A DNA stretch of 64,000 bases from Jiangella muralis. GTDB lineage: Bacteria; Actinomycetota; Actinomycetes; Jiangellales; Jiangellaceae. Numbering within the stretch: the first letter of the stretch is position 1; each line of letters starts with the position of its first letter. Of the stretch, positions 9,311 through 19,414 are shown in pieces. The stretch lies in assembly GCF_001270745.1 (NCBI RefSeq), contig NZ_KQ434759.1, positions 124,001 to 188,000 of the forward strand, written 5' to 3'. The position numbers and the translations under genes are program-made. The notes beneath the pieces are model-generated. The model worked only from the letters and a program-made list of their open reading frames with translations. It searched no databases and was not told the DNA's origin.

Positions 9311-9326
9311 TTTCGAAATCTCGAAA
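9311..9326. promoter_or_regulatory. Operator-like palindrome before the Tat-exported protein gene
   Basis: TTTCGAAATCTCGAAA is a 16-bp palindrome with one mismatched pair, ending 26 bp before the 9352 start. Its form is like LacI-family carbohydrate operators. No regulator gene is adjacent. Confidence 0.4.
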
Positions 9327-9351
9327 CTACTTGTCCAGAACGGAGCCATTC

Positions 9352-11802
9352 ATGCCTGCCTTGTCTCGACGGGGATTGCTGCGTCTCGCCGGGGGAACAG
9401 CCGCTGGAGGAGCGCTGGCCGCGACCGCGCCAGGGCTGTCGTCGGCCGCCCGGGCCGACACGTTCGAACCGCGGCCGCTGCCGGCGGACGGCCCGGAGCC
9501 GGATCTGGCCGCGGCGCTGCGCTGGTGGCCGCCGCAGCGCAACGTCTGGACCCCGATCGGCTGGAAGGGGCACCTGTTCCGGTTCACCTCGGTCTACAAC
9601 GGCGCGCTGATCTGCGAGCCGAGCTGGGTCATCTCCGCCAAGCCGAACGTGATGCCGTACCAGGGCCGGAACTTCCAGTTCACCGTCGTGATGCCGCAGC
9701 GGGTCGGCGGGTTCCGCCCGTTCCCCGACTCCGAGCGCGAGGTCTGGGACGACGACCTCGGCTACCGGAAGCAGGGCTGGCACGAGGATCACGACGCCCC
9801 GGTGCTGTGGACCGAGTTCCGCCGCCCGGAGCGCCTGGTCATCCGGCAGTCCGTCTTCGCGCACCTGCCCGGCGCCGGCGAGGTGCAGAGCGCCGTCGAG
9901 CCGCTGTACGCGTGGGTGCGCTTCGAGGTGACCCACGTCGACCCGGTCGAGCCGCCGGACGAGTTCGCGTTCCGGCTGTGGCTGAGCAAGGCGTACATGC
10001 GGCCGCAGGGCCCGTATGAGCAGGAGAACGGCGTGCCGCTGCGGGCGGTGCCGGCGCTTGCGCCGCTGGACGGCGACCTGACCATGCAGCGGGTGTGGAA
10101 CCCCGATCTCCGGCCGGTCGACGTGCCGATCATGGACGACGACGGCAACGTGCGGCTGGTGGTCCGCACGGCGGAGGGCGGCCGGATCACGCTGGCGCCG
10201 GGCGGTGCGGACGGCGTCTACGACCTCGACCTCAGCCTGCCGGCGCAGGTCGGCAGCCACATCGACCTGCTGGTGCCGCTGCTGCCCGGCGCGCGGGCCG
10301 ACGTCGAGGAGGAGTTCGCGCTCGGCTGGGACGGCGCGCTGGCCGAGTCCGACGGCTTCTGGGCGCCGGACGCTCAGGGCGCCCGCATCACCACCCCCGA
10401 CCACCACGTGAACCAGGTGCTGCGGCGTGGCCCGCAGCTGGCCGAGATCGTCGCCGAGAAGAGCCCGGACCTCGGCCTGTTCTCGTTCCTCTCCGGCTCC
10501 TACGCCTACGACGTGCTGTGGAGCACGCCGACGTCGATGATCAGCCACATGTTCCTGGACCGGCTCGGCCTGCACGACGTCGTCGAGCAGCACATCGAGA
10601 TCTACAAGGAGTACCAGGGCACGCGGACGCCGCCCGGCGCCATCTTCGCCGGCGGGAGCTATCCCGGCTACCTCTCGACGCCGCAGGAGCTGCAGGCGAT
10701 CGACTGGATGAGCGACCACGGCGCGATCCTGGAGATCATCTCGACGCACGCCCTGCTGTCCGGCCGCCAGGAGTTCGTCGACCGGTGGCTGGAGCCCGTG
10801 GTCATGGCGTGCGAGTACATCGCCCAGGCCGTCGCGCTCACCGGCCACGACGGCGTGCCCGGCCTGATGCCGCCCGGCCACTCGACCGACGAGGGCGTGG
10901 AGACGCAGGGCATGATCAGCCAGTGCTTCACCTACAAGGGCCTGGCCTCCGCGGTCCGGTTGCTGAAGCGCGAGAAGCACCCCCGCGCCGCCGAGTTCGC
11001 CGCCCTCGCCGACACCTTCCGGACGACGTACGCCCAGGCCATGCGCGACCTCGGTGACCGCTCGGCGACCTGGACCGACGCCGACGGCGACAGCTGGCCG
11101 GTGCTGCGGCCGCAGTTCACCGGCGACGGCGTCTGGGACGACTTCACGATGCTCGACACCGGTGCGCTGATGTCGGTGTGGGCCGGCCTGATGCCCGCGT
11201 CGGACCCGCTGATGTCGTCGTTCGTGGAGTTCTTCCGGGTCGGTCCGAACACCGCGCTGTTCGACCCGGTGCATCACAACGCCCTGTACCCGGCGGTGCT
11301 CGACCACGAGCAGTCGTCGAGCGAGCCGTGCTACAGCTGGAACGTCTTCCACAGCTGGCAACTCGGCGACCGGCAGCGCTACCTGGAGGGGATGTTCGGG
11401 CTGGTCGCCGGCGGCCTGTCGCAGGACACCTACATCTCCAGCGAGCACCGCAACGCCATCTACGGGAACCTGTTCTCCTACCCGATCGTGGTCTGGACGA
11501 TCCTGCATGCGGTCATCGACGACAGCCTCGAGGACGACATGCTGCACCTGCTCCGGCTGTGCCCGCTGTCCTGGATCTCGGGCGACACGCGGACCCGGTT
11601 CGAGCAGGTCGCGACCCAGTACGGCCCGGTCGACCTCGAGTTCGGACTGGAGGACGACGGGCAGACGCTCGACGTCGCGGTGACGGGCCACTGGCACCAC
11701 GCGCCGCGCCGGACGATCCTGCATGTCCCGCCGCTGCCCGACGTCCGCACCGTCGTCGTCAACGGCCGTCGCTACGCCGCCCGGGAGACCATCGTGATCT
11801 AG
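9352..11802 (+). CDS. Tat-exported putative six-hairpin glycosidase-like protein
   Basis: 816 aa. It starts MPALSRRGLLRLAGGTAAGG, a twin-arginine signal peptide with a likely cleavage site after ARA near residue 35. ATG 9352 is preferred over the upstream in-frame ATG 9307 because CGGAG lies 7 nt upstream and the signal peptide begins there. The middle and C-terminal parts (about 350-750) are helical and rich in aromatic and acidic residues, as in (alpha/alpha)6 glycosidases, ending in a small beta-rich segment. I cannot assign a GH family. The stop shares CTAG with hrpA on the other strand. The context suggests polysaccharide use. Confidence 0.7.
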   Translation: MPALSRRGLLRLAGGTAAGGALAATAPGLSSAARADTFEPRPLPADGPEPDLAAALRWWPPQRNVWTPIGWKGHLFRFTSVYNGALICEPSWVISAKPNVMPYQGRNFQFTVVMPQRVGGFRPFPDSEREVWDDDLGYRKQGWHEDHDAPVLWTEFRRPERLVIRQSVFAHLPGAGEVQSAVEPLYAWVRFEVTHVDPVEPPDEFAFRLWLSKAYMRPQGPYEQENGVPLRAVPALAPLDGDLTMQRVWNPDLRPVDVPIMDDDGNVRLVVRTAEGGRITLAPGGADGVYDLDLSLPAQVGSHIDLLVPLLPGARADVEEEFALGWDGALAESDGFWAPDAQGARITTPDHHVNQVLRRGPQLAEIVAEKSPDLGLFSFLSGSYAYDVLWSTPTSMISHMFLDRLGLHDVVEQHIEIYKEYQGTRTPPGAIFAGGSYPGYLSTPQELQAIDWMSDHGAILEIISTHALLSGRQEFVDRWLEPVVMACEYIAQAVALTGHDGVPGLMPPGHSTDEGVETQGMISQCFTYKGLASAVRLLKREKHPRAAEFAALADTFRTTYAQAMRDLGDRSATWTDADGDSWPVLRPQFTGDGVWDDFTMLDTGALMSVWAGLMPASDPLMSSFVEFFRVGPNTALFDPVHHNALYPAVLDHEQSSSEPCYSWNVFHSWQLGDRQRYLEGMFGLVAGGLSQDTYISSEHRNAIYGNLFSYPIVVWTILHAVIDDSLEDDMLHLLRLCPLSWISGDTRTRFEQVATQYGPVDLEFGLEDDGQTLDVAVTGHWHHAPRRTILHVPPLPDVRTVVVNGRRYAARETIVI

Positions 11803-14800
11803 GAGTCGTAGAGCGCGTCGACGGCCTTGAGCAGGCGCTTCTCCGACACCGGCTGGGCCGTGCCGAGCTCCTGGGCGAACAGGCTGACCCGCAGCTCCTC
11901 GATCATCCGGCGGACGGCGTCGTGCTCGGGGGTGGGGCCGTGGCCGGGCGGGAGGGCGGCGAGCGCGGCGTCGTACTCGTCGGTGACCCGGCGGACGGTC
12001 TCCAGGTGCTGGTGGTCGCGCTGCGGGCTGGTCGGCAGCTTCTCCAGCCGCCGTTCGATGCCGCGCAGGTAGCGCAGCAGGTCGGGCAGCCGCCGCCGCC
12101 CGGTGGACGTGACGAAGCCGGGCGGCATCAGGCGGGCGAGGTGGTCGCGGGCGTCGACCAGGGACGCCGTCAGCGCGAGGCTCGTGGTGCCCTTCAGCGC
12201 CGCCGCGACCCGGTGGGCGACCTCGAGCACCTTCTCGACGTCGGCGACCACCTCGAAGACGGTCTCGATGAGGTCGGCGCGGACCCGCTCGCGCAGCGCC
12301 GCGAACGCCGTCTCGTCCCACGCCGGGCCGCCGGCCTCGCCGACCAGCCAGTCGACCGAGGCGGCGGCGACGTCGTCGAGCAGGCCGGCGATGGAGCCGT
12401 CCGGGTTCTGGCTGAGCAGCAGTTTCGACCGGTTGCCGAGGTGGCGCTGCACGAACGACGTCGGCGACGGCACGGAGAGCAGCAGCAGCCGCCGGTTGCC
12501 GGTCCACATCGCGCGGGCCTGGTCGGCCGGCGTCGGCAGCACCTTCAGCGCGACCGTCGCGCCCTCGTCGACCAGCGCCGGGTAGCCGGTGACGACGTGC
12601 CCGGAGCGGCGCTGCTCGAACGTGCGGGGCAGCTCGCCGCCCGGCCACGCCGTCAACCCCGTCCGCTCGATGCTGCTGGCCGCGGCCGCCATGGTCTGGC
12701 GCAACTGCTGCTTCAGCCGCACCTTCAGCGCGTCGAGGTCCTTGCCCTCGCCGGCCGGCTTGCCCTTCTCGTCCAGCACCCGGAACGTCATGCGCAGGTG
12801 GTCGGGCACCTTGCTCAGGTCGAAGTCGTCGGCGGTCACCGGCACGGCCCGCAGCCGGTGCAGCACCCGGGCCAGCGCGGCGGTGAACGGCTGTCCGGAC
12901 GGTGACGGCGGCAGCTGGGCGAGCGCCTCGCGCGCGGTGTCGGGCGCCGGGACGAACGAGCGGCGCAGCTGCTTCGGCAGCGCCTTGATCAGCGCCGTCA
13001 CCAGCTCCGGCCGCAGCCCTGGCACCTGCCAGTCGAACCCGTCCGGTTCGACCTGGTTGAGCACCTCGATCGGGACGTGCACCGTGACGCCGTCGGCGCT
13101 GGACCCCGGCTCGAACTGGTACGTCAGCCGCAGGCCGAGGTCGTCGGCCGGCCAGCTGTCGGGGTAGTCGGCCTGGGTGACGGCGCCGGCGGCGTCGGTG
13201 GTCAGCAGGTCGGTGCTGAACGTGAGGAGGTCGGGACGCTCGTGCTGGGCCTTCTTCCACCAGCTGTCGAAGTGCCGGCCGGAGACGATGTCGGCGGGGA
13301 TGCGCTGGTCGTAGAACTCGAACAGCGTCTCGTCGTCGACGACGATGTCGCGGCGGCGGGCGCGGTGCTCCAGCTCCTCGACGTCGTCCAGCAGCTCGCG
13401 ATTCTCGTGGAAGAACCGGTGGTGCGTCGTCCAGTCGCCCTCGACCAGCGCGTGCCGGATGAACAGCTCGCGGCTCAGCTCCGGGTCGACCCGGGAGTAC
13501 TGCACCTTGCGCCGCGGCACGATGACGACGCCGTACAGCATGACCTTCTCGTAGCCGACGACGGCGCCGGCCTTGCGCTCCCAGTGCGGCTCGCTGTACG
13601 TCCGCTTCACCAGGTGCTCGGCCAGCGGCTCGGCCCACGCGGGGTCGATGCGGGCGTTGACGCGGGCCCACAGCCGCGACGTCTCGACCAGCTCGGCGGA
13701 CATCAGCCAGCGGGGCGGCTTCTTGAACAGCGCCGACCCGGGGAAGACGGCGAACTTCGCGCCGCGGGCGCCCTGGTACTCGTTGCCGGCCTCGTCCTTG
13801 ACGCCGATGTGCGAGAGCAGGCCGGAGAGCAACGCCTGGTGGATGTTGTCCTCGGACCCGTCGACGGTGTTGAGCGTGACGCCCAGCGGCTTGACCAGCT
13901 GGCGCAGCTGCGACTCGAGGTCTTGCCACTCGCGGATGCGCAGGTAGTTGAGGTGTTCGGTGCGGCAGAGCCGGCGGAACGCGCTGGACGAGAGCTCCTG
14001 CTGCTGCTCCTTCACGTACCGCCACAAGTTGAGGAGGGCCAGGAAGTCCGACGTCTGGTCGGCGAACCGGGCGTGGAACGCGTCGGCGACCTCGCGCTGG
14101 TCGCTCGGCCGTTCGCGCGGGTCCTGGATCGACAGCGCCGCGGCGAGGACGAGCACCTCGCGGGTGGAGCCGTTGCGGCCGGCCTCCAGGATCATCCGGG
14201 CCAACCGCGGGTCGATCGGCAGCTGGGAGAGCGACCGTCCGACCGTGGTGAGGCGGTCCTTGTCGTCACGCGCGGTGGGGTCGAGCGCACCCAGCTCGAC
14301 CAGCAGGTTGACGCCGTCGGCGATGCTGCGGCGGTCGGGCGGGTCGAGGAACGGGAACGCCGCGACGTCGCCCAGCCCGAGCGCCGTCATCTGCAGGATG
14401 ACCGACGCGAGGTTGGTGCGCAGGATCTCCGGCTCGGTGAACGCCGGCCGCGCCTCGAAGTCCTCCTCGGAGTACAACCGGACGCAGATGCCGTCGGACA
14501 GCCGGCCGCAGCGACCGGCCCGCTGCCGCGCCGACGCCTGCGACACCGGCTCGATCGGCAGCCGCTGCACCTTGGTCCGGTTGCTGTAGCGGGAGATGCG
14601 CGCCGTGCCGGGGTCGACGACGTAGCGGATGCCGGGCACCGTCAGCGACGTCTCGGCGACGTTCGTGGCCAGCACGATGCGCCGTCCGGTGTGCGGCTGG
14701 AACACCCGGTGCTGCTCGGCGGCCGACAACCGGGCGTACAGCGGCAGCACCTCGAGCGTCCCCTGCGGGGCCGACGCGTACCGCTTGCGCAGCGCGTCGG

Positions 14801-15722
14801 CGGTGTCGCGGATCTCCCGCTCACCGGACAGGAACACCAGCACGTCGCCCGACGGTTCGAGGGCCAGCTCGTCACAGGCGTCGACGATCGCCTGGATCTG
14901 GTCGCGCGGCTCGCCCTCCTCCTCCGGCTCCAGCGGGCGGTAGCGGACCTCGACCGGGTACGTCCGGCCGCTGACCTCGATGATCGGCGCGTCATCGAAG
15001 TGCTGGGCGAACCGCTCCGGGTCGATCGTCGCCGAGGTGATGATCACCTTCAGGTCGGGCCGCTTCGGCAGCAGCTGCTTGAGGTAGCCGAGGATGAAGT
15101 CGATGTTCAGGCTGCGCTCGTGCGCCTCGTCGATGATCAGCGTGTCGTAGCGGCGCAGCATGCGGTCCTGGCCGATCTCGGCCAGCAGGATGCCGTCGGT
15201 CATCAGCTTGACCAGCGTGTCGTCGCCGGCCTTCGCGGTGAACCGGACCTGGTAGCCGATGGCGCGGCCCAGCTCGGTGTGCAGCTCCTCGGCGATGCGT
15301 TCGGCGACGGTGCGCGCCGCCAGCCGGCGCGGCTGGGTGTGCCCGATGGCGCCGCGGACGCCCCGGCCCAGCTCGAGGCAGATCTTCGGCAGCTGCGTCG
15401 TCTTCCCGGACCCGGTCTCGCCTGCGACGATGACGACCTGGTGGTCGCGGATCGCGGCGGCGATCTCGTCGCGGCGCTGGCTGACCGGCAGCTCCTGCGG
15501 GTACCGGACGGCGGGGACGGCCGCCTGGCGCCGTGCGACCCGCCGCTCGGCGGCGTCGACCTCGTGCGCGATCTCGGCCAGCGCGGACGTTAGCGCCTCG
15601 CCGTCGCGGACCTTGCGCACACCGTCGAGCCGCCGCGCGAGCCGCCGCTCGTCGCGCAGCATCAGCTCGGGCAGCCGGGCACGCAGGTCGGCCAAGGTGG
15701 GTGTGGTGGGGGAGGCAGGCAT
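11799..15722 (-). CDS. hrpA: ATP-dependent RNA helicase HrpA
   Basis: 1307 aa, typical of full-length bacterial HrpA (DEAH box). Walker A GETGSGKTTQ lies near 100, DEAHERSLN near 198 and SATI near 230. The Arg-finger motif QRAGRCGR lies near 400, followed by the HA2/OB region and a long C-terminal extension. It unwinds RNA and has been linked to mRNA processing and ribosome rescue. ATG 15722. Its TAG stop lies inside the same CTAG that ends the convergent gene, so the two genes overlap by 4 bp. Confidence 0.95.
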   Translation of the reverse strand: MPASPTTPTLADLRARLPELMLRDERRLARRLDGVRKVRDGEALTSALAEIAHEVDAAERRVARRQAAVPAVRYPQELPVSQRRDEIAAAIRDHQVVIVAGETGSGKTTQLPKICLELGRGVRGAIGHTQPRRLAARTVAERIAEELHTELGRAIGYQVRFTAKAGDDTLVKLMTDGILLAEIGQDRMLRRYDTLIIDEAHERSLNIDFILGYLKQLLPKRPDLKVIITSATIDPERFAQHFDDAPIIEVSGRTYPVEVRYRPLEPEEEGEPRDQIQAIVDACDELALEPSGDVLVFLSGEREIRDTADALRKRYASAPQGTLEVLPLYARLSAAEQHRVFQPHTGRRIVLATNVAETSLTVPGIRYVVDPGTARISRYSNRTKVQRLPIEPVSQASARQRAGRCGRLSDGICVRLYSEEDFEARPAFTEPEILRTNLASVILQMTALGLGDVAAFPFLDPPDRRSIADGVNLLVELGALDPTARDDKDRLTTVGRSLSQLPIDPRLARMILEAGRNGSTREVLVLAAALSIQDPRERPSDQREVADAFHARFADQTSDFLALLNLWRYVKEQQQELSSSAFRRLCRTEHLNYLRIREWQDLESQLRQLVKPLGVTLNTVDGSEDNIHQALLSGLLSHIGVKDEAGNEYQGARGAKFAVFPGSALFKKPPRWLMSAELVETSRLWARVNARIDPAWAEPLAEHLVKRTYSEPHWERKAGAVVGYEKVMLYGVVIVPRRKVQYSRVDPELSRELFIRHALVEGDWTTHHRFFHENRELLDDVEELEHRARRRDIVVDDETLFEFYDQRIPADIVSGRHFDSWWKKAQHERPDLLTFSTDLLTTDAAGAVTQADYPDSWPADDLGLRLTYQFEPGSSADGVTVHVPIEVLNQVEPDGFDWQVPGLRPELVTALIKALPKQLRRSFVPAPDTAREALAQLPPSPSGQPFTAALARVLHRLRAVPVTADDFDLSKVPDHLRMTFRVLDEKGKPAGEGKDLDALKVRLKQQLRQTMAAAASSIERTGLTAWPGGELPRTFEQRRSGHVVTGYPALVDEGATVALKVLPTPADQARAMWTGNRRLLLLSVPSPTSFVQRHLGNRSKLLLSQNPDGSIAGLLDDVAAASVDWLVGEAGGPAWDETAFAALRERVRADLIETVFEVVADVEKVLEVAHRVAAALKGTTSLALTASLVDARDHLARLMPPGFVTSTGRRRLPDLLRYLRGIERRLEKLPTSPQRDHQHLETVRRVTDEYDAALAALPPGHGPTPEHDAVRRMIEELRVSLFAQELGTAQPVSEKRLLKAVDALYDS

Positions 15723-15874
15723 ACGCCGTCAAGGGTACGGCGCGGTGGACGCCGGATCACCCGGTTATCCGGCGGCATCCCGAACCCCGCGCGCGGTGAC
15801 CCTGTCGGGCCGGGCTTCTCGTTGGCTGGCCGGCCGTGCCCGGGTCTGCGACGTTCGTCGGAGACCGCCACGTT

Positions 15875-15902
15875 GGGGACGGGGGCAGTCTGGGTACACC
15901 TC
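15875..15902 (+). repeat. Repeat segment U2, copy A
   Basis: 28-bp segment beginning GGGGACGGGGGCAGTCTGGG. It matches the minus strand of 38705-38732 at 26 of 28 positions. Confidence 0.8.
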
Positions 15903-15912
15903 GATGCCCGCG

Positions 15913-15937
15913 CTCCGGGAATCGAGGACGACCAACG
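15913..15937 (+). repeat. Repeat segment U3, copy A
   Basis: 25-bp segment beginning CTCCGGGAATCGAGGAC. It matches the minus strand of 38497-38521 with one difference. Confidence 0.8.
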
Positions 15938-15938
15938 C

Positions 15939-15969
15939 GGCTGAGAAAATGGGCAGCAGGGGGACGGCC
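15939..15969 (+). repeat. Repeat segment U1, copy A (lone 3' arm of the structured element)
   Basis: 31-bp segment containing AATGGGCAGCAGGGGGACGG. It matches 38827-38857 (plus) and 38279-38309 (minus) with one or two differences. The complementary 5' arm found in those two copies is absent here. Confidence 0.85.
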
Positions 15970-16206
15970 CACTGCCGCAAGACGGCGAACCGCGCGTCCT
16001 TTTTACGCGATCCCCACCCCACCGTGTGATCTCACCCAGTGATCACACCCAGTGGCGCGCCGCCACGCGACGCCCGCTCAACACTCGGTTCGAGCGTCGG
16101 AGACCCGGCGAAACGGAGGGGCGGGTCATACCTACCACGACGCGCGACCGGCGGACGTCGTCGCGGCGTGGGTGCGGGCGACGCGAGCCCCCGCACCCCC
16201 GCGGCG

Positions 16207-18597
16207 TCAGCTGGTGACCACAGCCGGGTTGTGCACCCCACGCCGGACCGGAGCGCGTCCGGCCGGCTGCTGCGGCTCCGGCTCGCGCGCCGGCGCCGGC
16301 GGGATCGCGACGGTGACCGGCGCGCTGACGCGGACCGTGACCGGCTCGCCGTGGTGCAGCAGCTCCAGCCGCGAGCCGTCCTCGTGGTCGCCTTCGCGCA
16401 GGTAGTACGTGACCTCGTCGGGCCGGACGCTGACCCGCAGCCGCAGCCCTCGCCACAGCAGCGAGAAGTCCAGCCGGTTGATGCGGCTCGGCAGCCGCGG
16501 GGCGAAGGAGAGCACGCCGTCGTGGTCGCGCATGCCGCCGTAGCCGGCGACGAGGCCGAGCCACGCCCCGGCGAGCGACGCCAGGTGGACGCCGTCGCTG
16601 GTGTTGGAGTGGCTGTCGTGCAGGTCGGTCAGCGCGGCCTCGCCGAGGTAGTCGTGCGCCAGTTCCAGGTGCCCGGTCTCGGCGGCCATGACGGCCTGGG
16701 TGCACGACGACAGCGACGAGTCGCGGACGGTGCGGGCCTCGTAGTAGCTGAAGTTGCGCACCTTCTCGGCCGGCGTGAACGCGTCGCCGCGCCAGTGCAT
16801 GGCCAGCACGAGGTCGGACTGCTTGATGACCTGACGCCGGTAGAGGTCGAAGTAGGGGTGCGTCAGCAGCAGCGGGTAGTCGTCGGGCTCGGTGTGCTCG
16901 AAGTCCCACTCCTGGAACCGGGTGAACCCCTCGGATTGCTGGTGCACGCCCAGCTCGTCGTCGTACGGGATGGCCATGGCGCCGGCGGCGTCGCGCCAGG
17001 ACGCCGTCTCCTCGTCGTCGACGTCCAGGGCGGCGGCGATGTCGGGGTGACGGAGCACGGCGTCGGCGGCGCCGACGAGGTTCCGTTGCGCCATGAGGTT
17101 CGTGTAGACGTTGTCGTTGGAGACGGCCGAGTACTCGTCCGGCCCGGTGACGCCGTCGATGTGGAACGCGCCGTGACGGTCGTGGTGGCCGAGCGAACGC
17201 CACAGCCGCGCGGTCTCGACCAGCAGCTCGACCCCGACCTCACGCTCGAACGCCTCGTCGCCGGTGGCCTGGACGTAGCGCATCGTCGCGTCGGCGATGC
17301 CGGCGCCGATGTGGAAGCCGGCGGTCCCGGCCGGCCAGTAACCGGACGTCTCGTGGCCGCGGATGGTCCGCCACGGGAACGCCGCGCCCTTCAGGCCGAG
17401 CGTGTGGGCCCGCTCCCGGGCGAGGTCGAGCGTCGCGTGCCGCCAGCGCAGCACCTGCGCGGCCGCGTCGGGCTGGGTGTAGATGAGCACCGGGAGCACG
17501 AACATCTCGGTGTCCCAGAAGACGTGGCCGTCGTACCCGGGCCCGGTCAGGCCCTTCGCCGGGATCGGCCGCATCTCGTTGCGGGCGCCGGCCTGCAGGA
17601 CGTGGAACAGCCCGAACCGGACCGCCTGCTGGACCTCGGGATCACCGTCGACGCGGACGTCGGCGGCGTCCCAGAACGCGTCGAGGTACTCGCGCTGCCC
17701 CTTGCAGAGCCCTTCCCAGCCGGTCAGCCGCGCCGACGCCAGCGCCGCGCCGACCTGGTCGCGCAGCGCCGGCAGCGACCGGCGGCTGGAGAACCCGTAC
17801 GCGAGCAGCTTGACGACGCGCAGCTTCTCGCCCGGCTTGAGCACGCACGCGATGGTGGTGCGGGCCCAGTCGGGGAACGCCTCGGTGCTGACGACGGTGC
17901 GGTCCGGGCCCTCGACGACGTGCGTCATCGCGGCCGCCATGCGCAGGCCGCTGGCCTTGGTCCGGTGGATCAGCAGGCCGCCGGCGCCGTTGGCGATGTG
18001 CTCCTCGGACTCCAGCGGCTCTTCCAGCAACGCCGCGACGCGCGGGTCCTTCTTGGTGACCGGCAGTTCCTCGTTGGCGACCAGCCCGGACTGGATGACG
18101 ACGCGGGCCTCGTTCTCGACCGGCTCGACCTCGTAGCAGATCGCGGCGACGGCGCGCTGGATGAACGACACCAGCCGGGTCGAGCGGACCCGCACCGCCT
18201 GGCCGGCCGGCGACACCCACTCGACGGTGCGGTCCAGCGTCCCGGCGCGCATGTCGAGCACCCGCTCGTGCGCCTGCAGGTCGCCGTAGCGGACGTCGAA
18301 CGGCTCGTCGTCGACGAGCAGCCGGATCAGCTTGCCGTTGGTGACGTTGACGACCGTCTGGCCCTGTTCCGGGTAGCCGTAGCCGGCCTCGGCGTAGGGC
18401 AGCGGGCGCAGCTCGTAGAACGAGTTGAGGTAGCTGCCGGGCAGCCCGTGCGGCTCGCCCTCGTCGAGGTTGGCGCGCAGGCCGATGTGGCCGTTGGACA
18501 GCGCGAGCACCGACTCGGACTGCGCCAGCAGGTCGAGGTCCAGTGTGGCCTCGCGGATGCGCCACGGCTCGCAGGGGTAGGCGCCCTCGCGGATCAT
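16207..18597 (-). CDS. Glycoside hydrolase family 65 disaccharide phosphorylase
   Basis: 796 aa, normal for GH65 (maltose, trehalose, kojibiose or nigerose phosphorylase). It cleaves an alpha-glucoside with phosphate, releasing beta-glucose 1-phosphate. The general acid Glu lies in [10 protein letters not shown] (about 480), and the (alpha/alpha)6 barrel motifs [10 protein letters not shown] and [12 protein letters not shown] are present. The specific sugar cannot be read from sequence. The ATG start overlaps the upstream beta-phosphoglucomutase stop by 4 bp, so the phosphorylase product passes directly to the next enzyme of the pathway. Confidence 0.92.
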   Translation of the reverse strand: MIREGAYPCEPWRIREATLDLDLLAQSESVLALSNGHIGLRANLDEGEPHGLPGSYLNSFYELRPLPYAEAGYGYPEQGQTVVNVTNGKLIRLLVDDEPFDVRYGDLQAHERVLDMRAGTLDRTVEWVSPAGQAVRVRSTRLVSFIQRAVAAICYEVEPVENEARVVIQSGLVANEELPVTKKDPRVAALLEEPLESEEHIANGAGGLLIHRTKASGLRMAAAMTHVVEGPDRTVVSTEAFPDWARTTIACVLKPGEKLRVVKLLAYGFSSRRSLPALRDQVGAALASARLTGWEGLCKGQREYLDAFWDAADVRVDGDPEVQQAVRFGLFHVLQAGARNEMRPIPAKGLTGPGYDGHVFWDTEMFVLPVLIYTQPDAAAQVLRWRHATLDLARERAHTLGLKGAAFPWRTIRGHETSGYWPAGTAGFHIGAGIADATMRYVQATGDEAFEREVGVELLVETARLWRSLGHHDRHGAFHIDGVTGPDEYSAVSNDNVYTNLMAQRNLVGAADAVLRHPDIAAALDVDDEETASWRDAAGAMAIPYDDELGVHQQSEGFTRFQEWDFEHTEPDDYPLLLTHPYFDLYRRQVIKQSDLVLAMHWRGDAFTPAEKVRNFSYYEARTVRDSSLSSCTQAVMAAETGHLELAHDYLGEAALTDLHDSHSNTSDGVHLASLAGAWLGLVAGYGGMRDHDGVLSFAPRLPSRINRLDFSLLWRGLRLRVSVRPDEVTYYLREGDHEDGSRLELLHHGEPVTVRVSAPVTVAIPPAPAREPEPQQPAGRAPVRRGVHNPAVVTS

Positions 18598-19340
18598 CGG
18601 CCCGCCTCCAGGAGCTCAGCGAGGTCGTCGACGACGATGTCGGCGCCGTGCTCGCGCAGGGCGTCGGCCTGGCCCACGCGGTCGACGCCGACGACGAAGC
18701 CGAAGTCGCCCGCGCGGCCCGCCTGGACGCCGGCGAGCGCGTCCTCGAACACGGCGGCCTCGCCGGGCGCGACGCCCAGCCGCTCGGCCGCGGCGAGGAA
18801 GGAGTCGGGCTGCGGCTTGCCGCGCAGGCCCTCGGCGCGCGCCGTCAGGCCGTCGACGCGGACCTCGAGAAGGTCGGCGATGCCGGCGGCCGCGACGACC
18901 TCGCGGCAGTTCGCGCTGGCCGACACGACGGCCCGGCGCAGCCCGGCCTCGACGGCGGCGTGCAGGTAGGTGACGGAGCCTGGGTACGGGCGCACGCCGA
19001 CCTCGCGCAGCCGCTCCAGCAGCACGACGTTCTTGCGGTTGCCGACGCCGTTGACGGTGTCGGCGGTGCCGGGGTCGTCGGGCGTCCCCTCGGGCAGCGT
19101 GATGCCGCGCGAGGCGAGGAACGAGCGCACGCCGTCGGCGCGCTGTTTGCCGTCGACGTAGACGTTGTAGTCGCCCTCGATGTCGAAGGGGACGAAGGGG
19201 TCGTCCGCGCCTTGCGCGCGGTCGCGGAGAAACGCGTCGAACGTCGCCTTCCAGGCGGTTTTGTGCACTTCCGCGGTGGGGGTGAGGACTCCGTCAAGGT
19301 CGAACAGACACGCCTTGATGTGGTCCGGCAGGCCAAGCAT
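18594..19340 (-). CDS. pgmB: Beta-phosphoglucomutase-family HAD hydrolase
   Basis: 248 aa. It converts beta-glucose 1-phosphate from the GH65 enzyme to glucose 6-phosphate. The HAD motif I nucleophile is in [10 protein letters not shown] (about 11-20), motif II is VSASANC (about 140), the Lys is in GKPQPD (about 180) and motif IV is [12 protein letters not shown] (about 205). It is the first gene of the pair on the minus strand and overlaps the GH65 gene by 4 bp. Confidence 0.92.
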   Translation of the reverse strand: MLGLPDHIKACLFDLDGVLTPTAEVHKTAWKATFDAFLRDRAQGADDPFVPFDIEGDYNVYVDGKQRADGVRSFLASRGITLPEGTPDDPGTADTVNGVGNRKNVVLLERLREVGVRPYPGSVTYLHAAVEAGLRRAVVSASANCREVVAAAGIADLLEVRVDGLTARAEGLRGKPQPDSFLAAAERLGVAPGEAAVFEDALAGVQAGRAGDFGFVVGVDRVGQADALREHGADIVVDDLAELLEAGR

Positions 19341-19414
19341 TGGACGACCTTAAGTCATCATCCGGGGTGGCGGGTGGCGGCGCTGCGAACCCGCGTGCCG
19401 CGGCGGTGGGATGG

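Larger units (their letters stand above)
15723..16206. other. 484-bp intergenic region with mosaic repeats, no gene
   Basis: No convincing coding frame. It carries repeat pieces that recur near 38.3-38.9 kb: 15875-15902, 15913-15937 and 15939-15969. It also has a perfect 8-bp hairpin, GTGTGATC/GATCACAC (16024-16031 with 16041-16048). A stem CCTCGAT/ATCGAGG (15899-15905 with 15921-15927) lies between the first two pieces. Confidence 0.7.

Noticed and set aside
9271-14025. Minus-strand open frame of 1584 codons
   Set aside because: It spans the antisense of a real gene and a shifted frame of hrpA; no coherent protein family appears.
15757-16241. Several short open frames in the hrpA-GH65 gap
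   Set aside because: They cover repeat segments, lack RBSs and have no recognisable sequence; GC-rich DNA gives such frames by chance.
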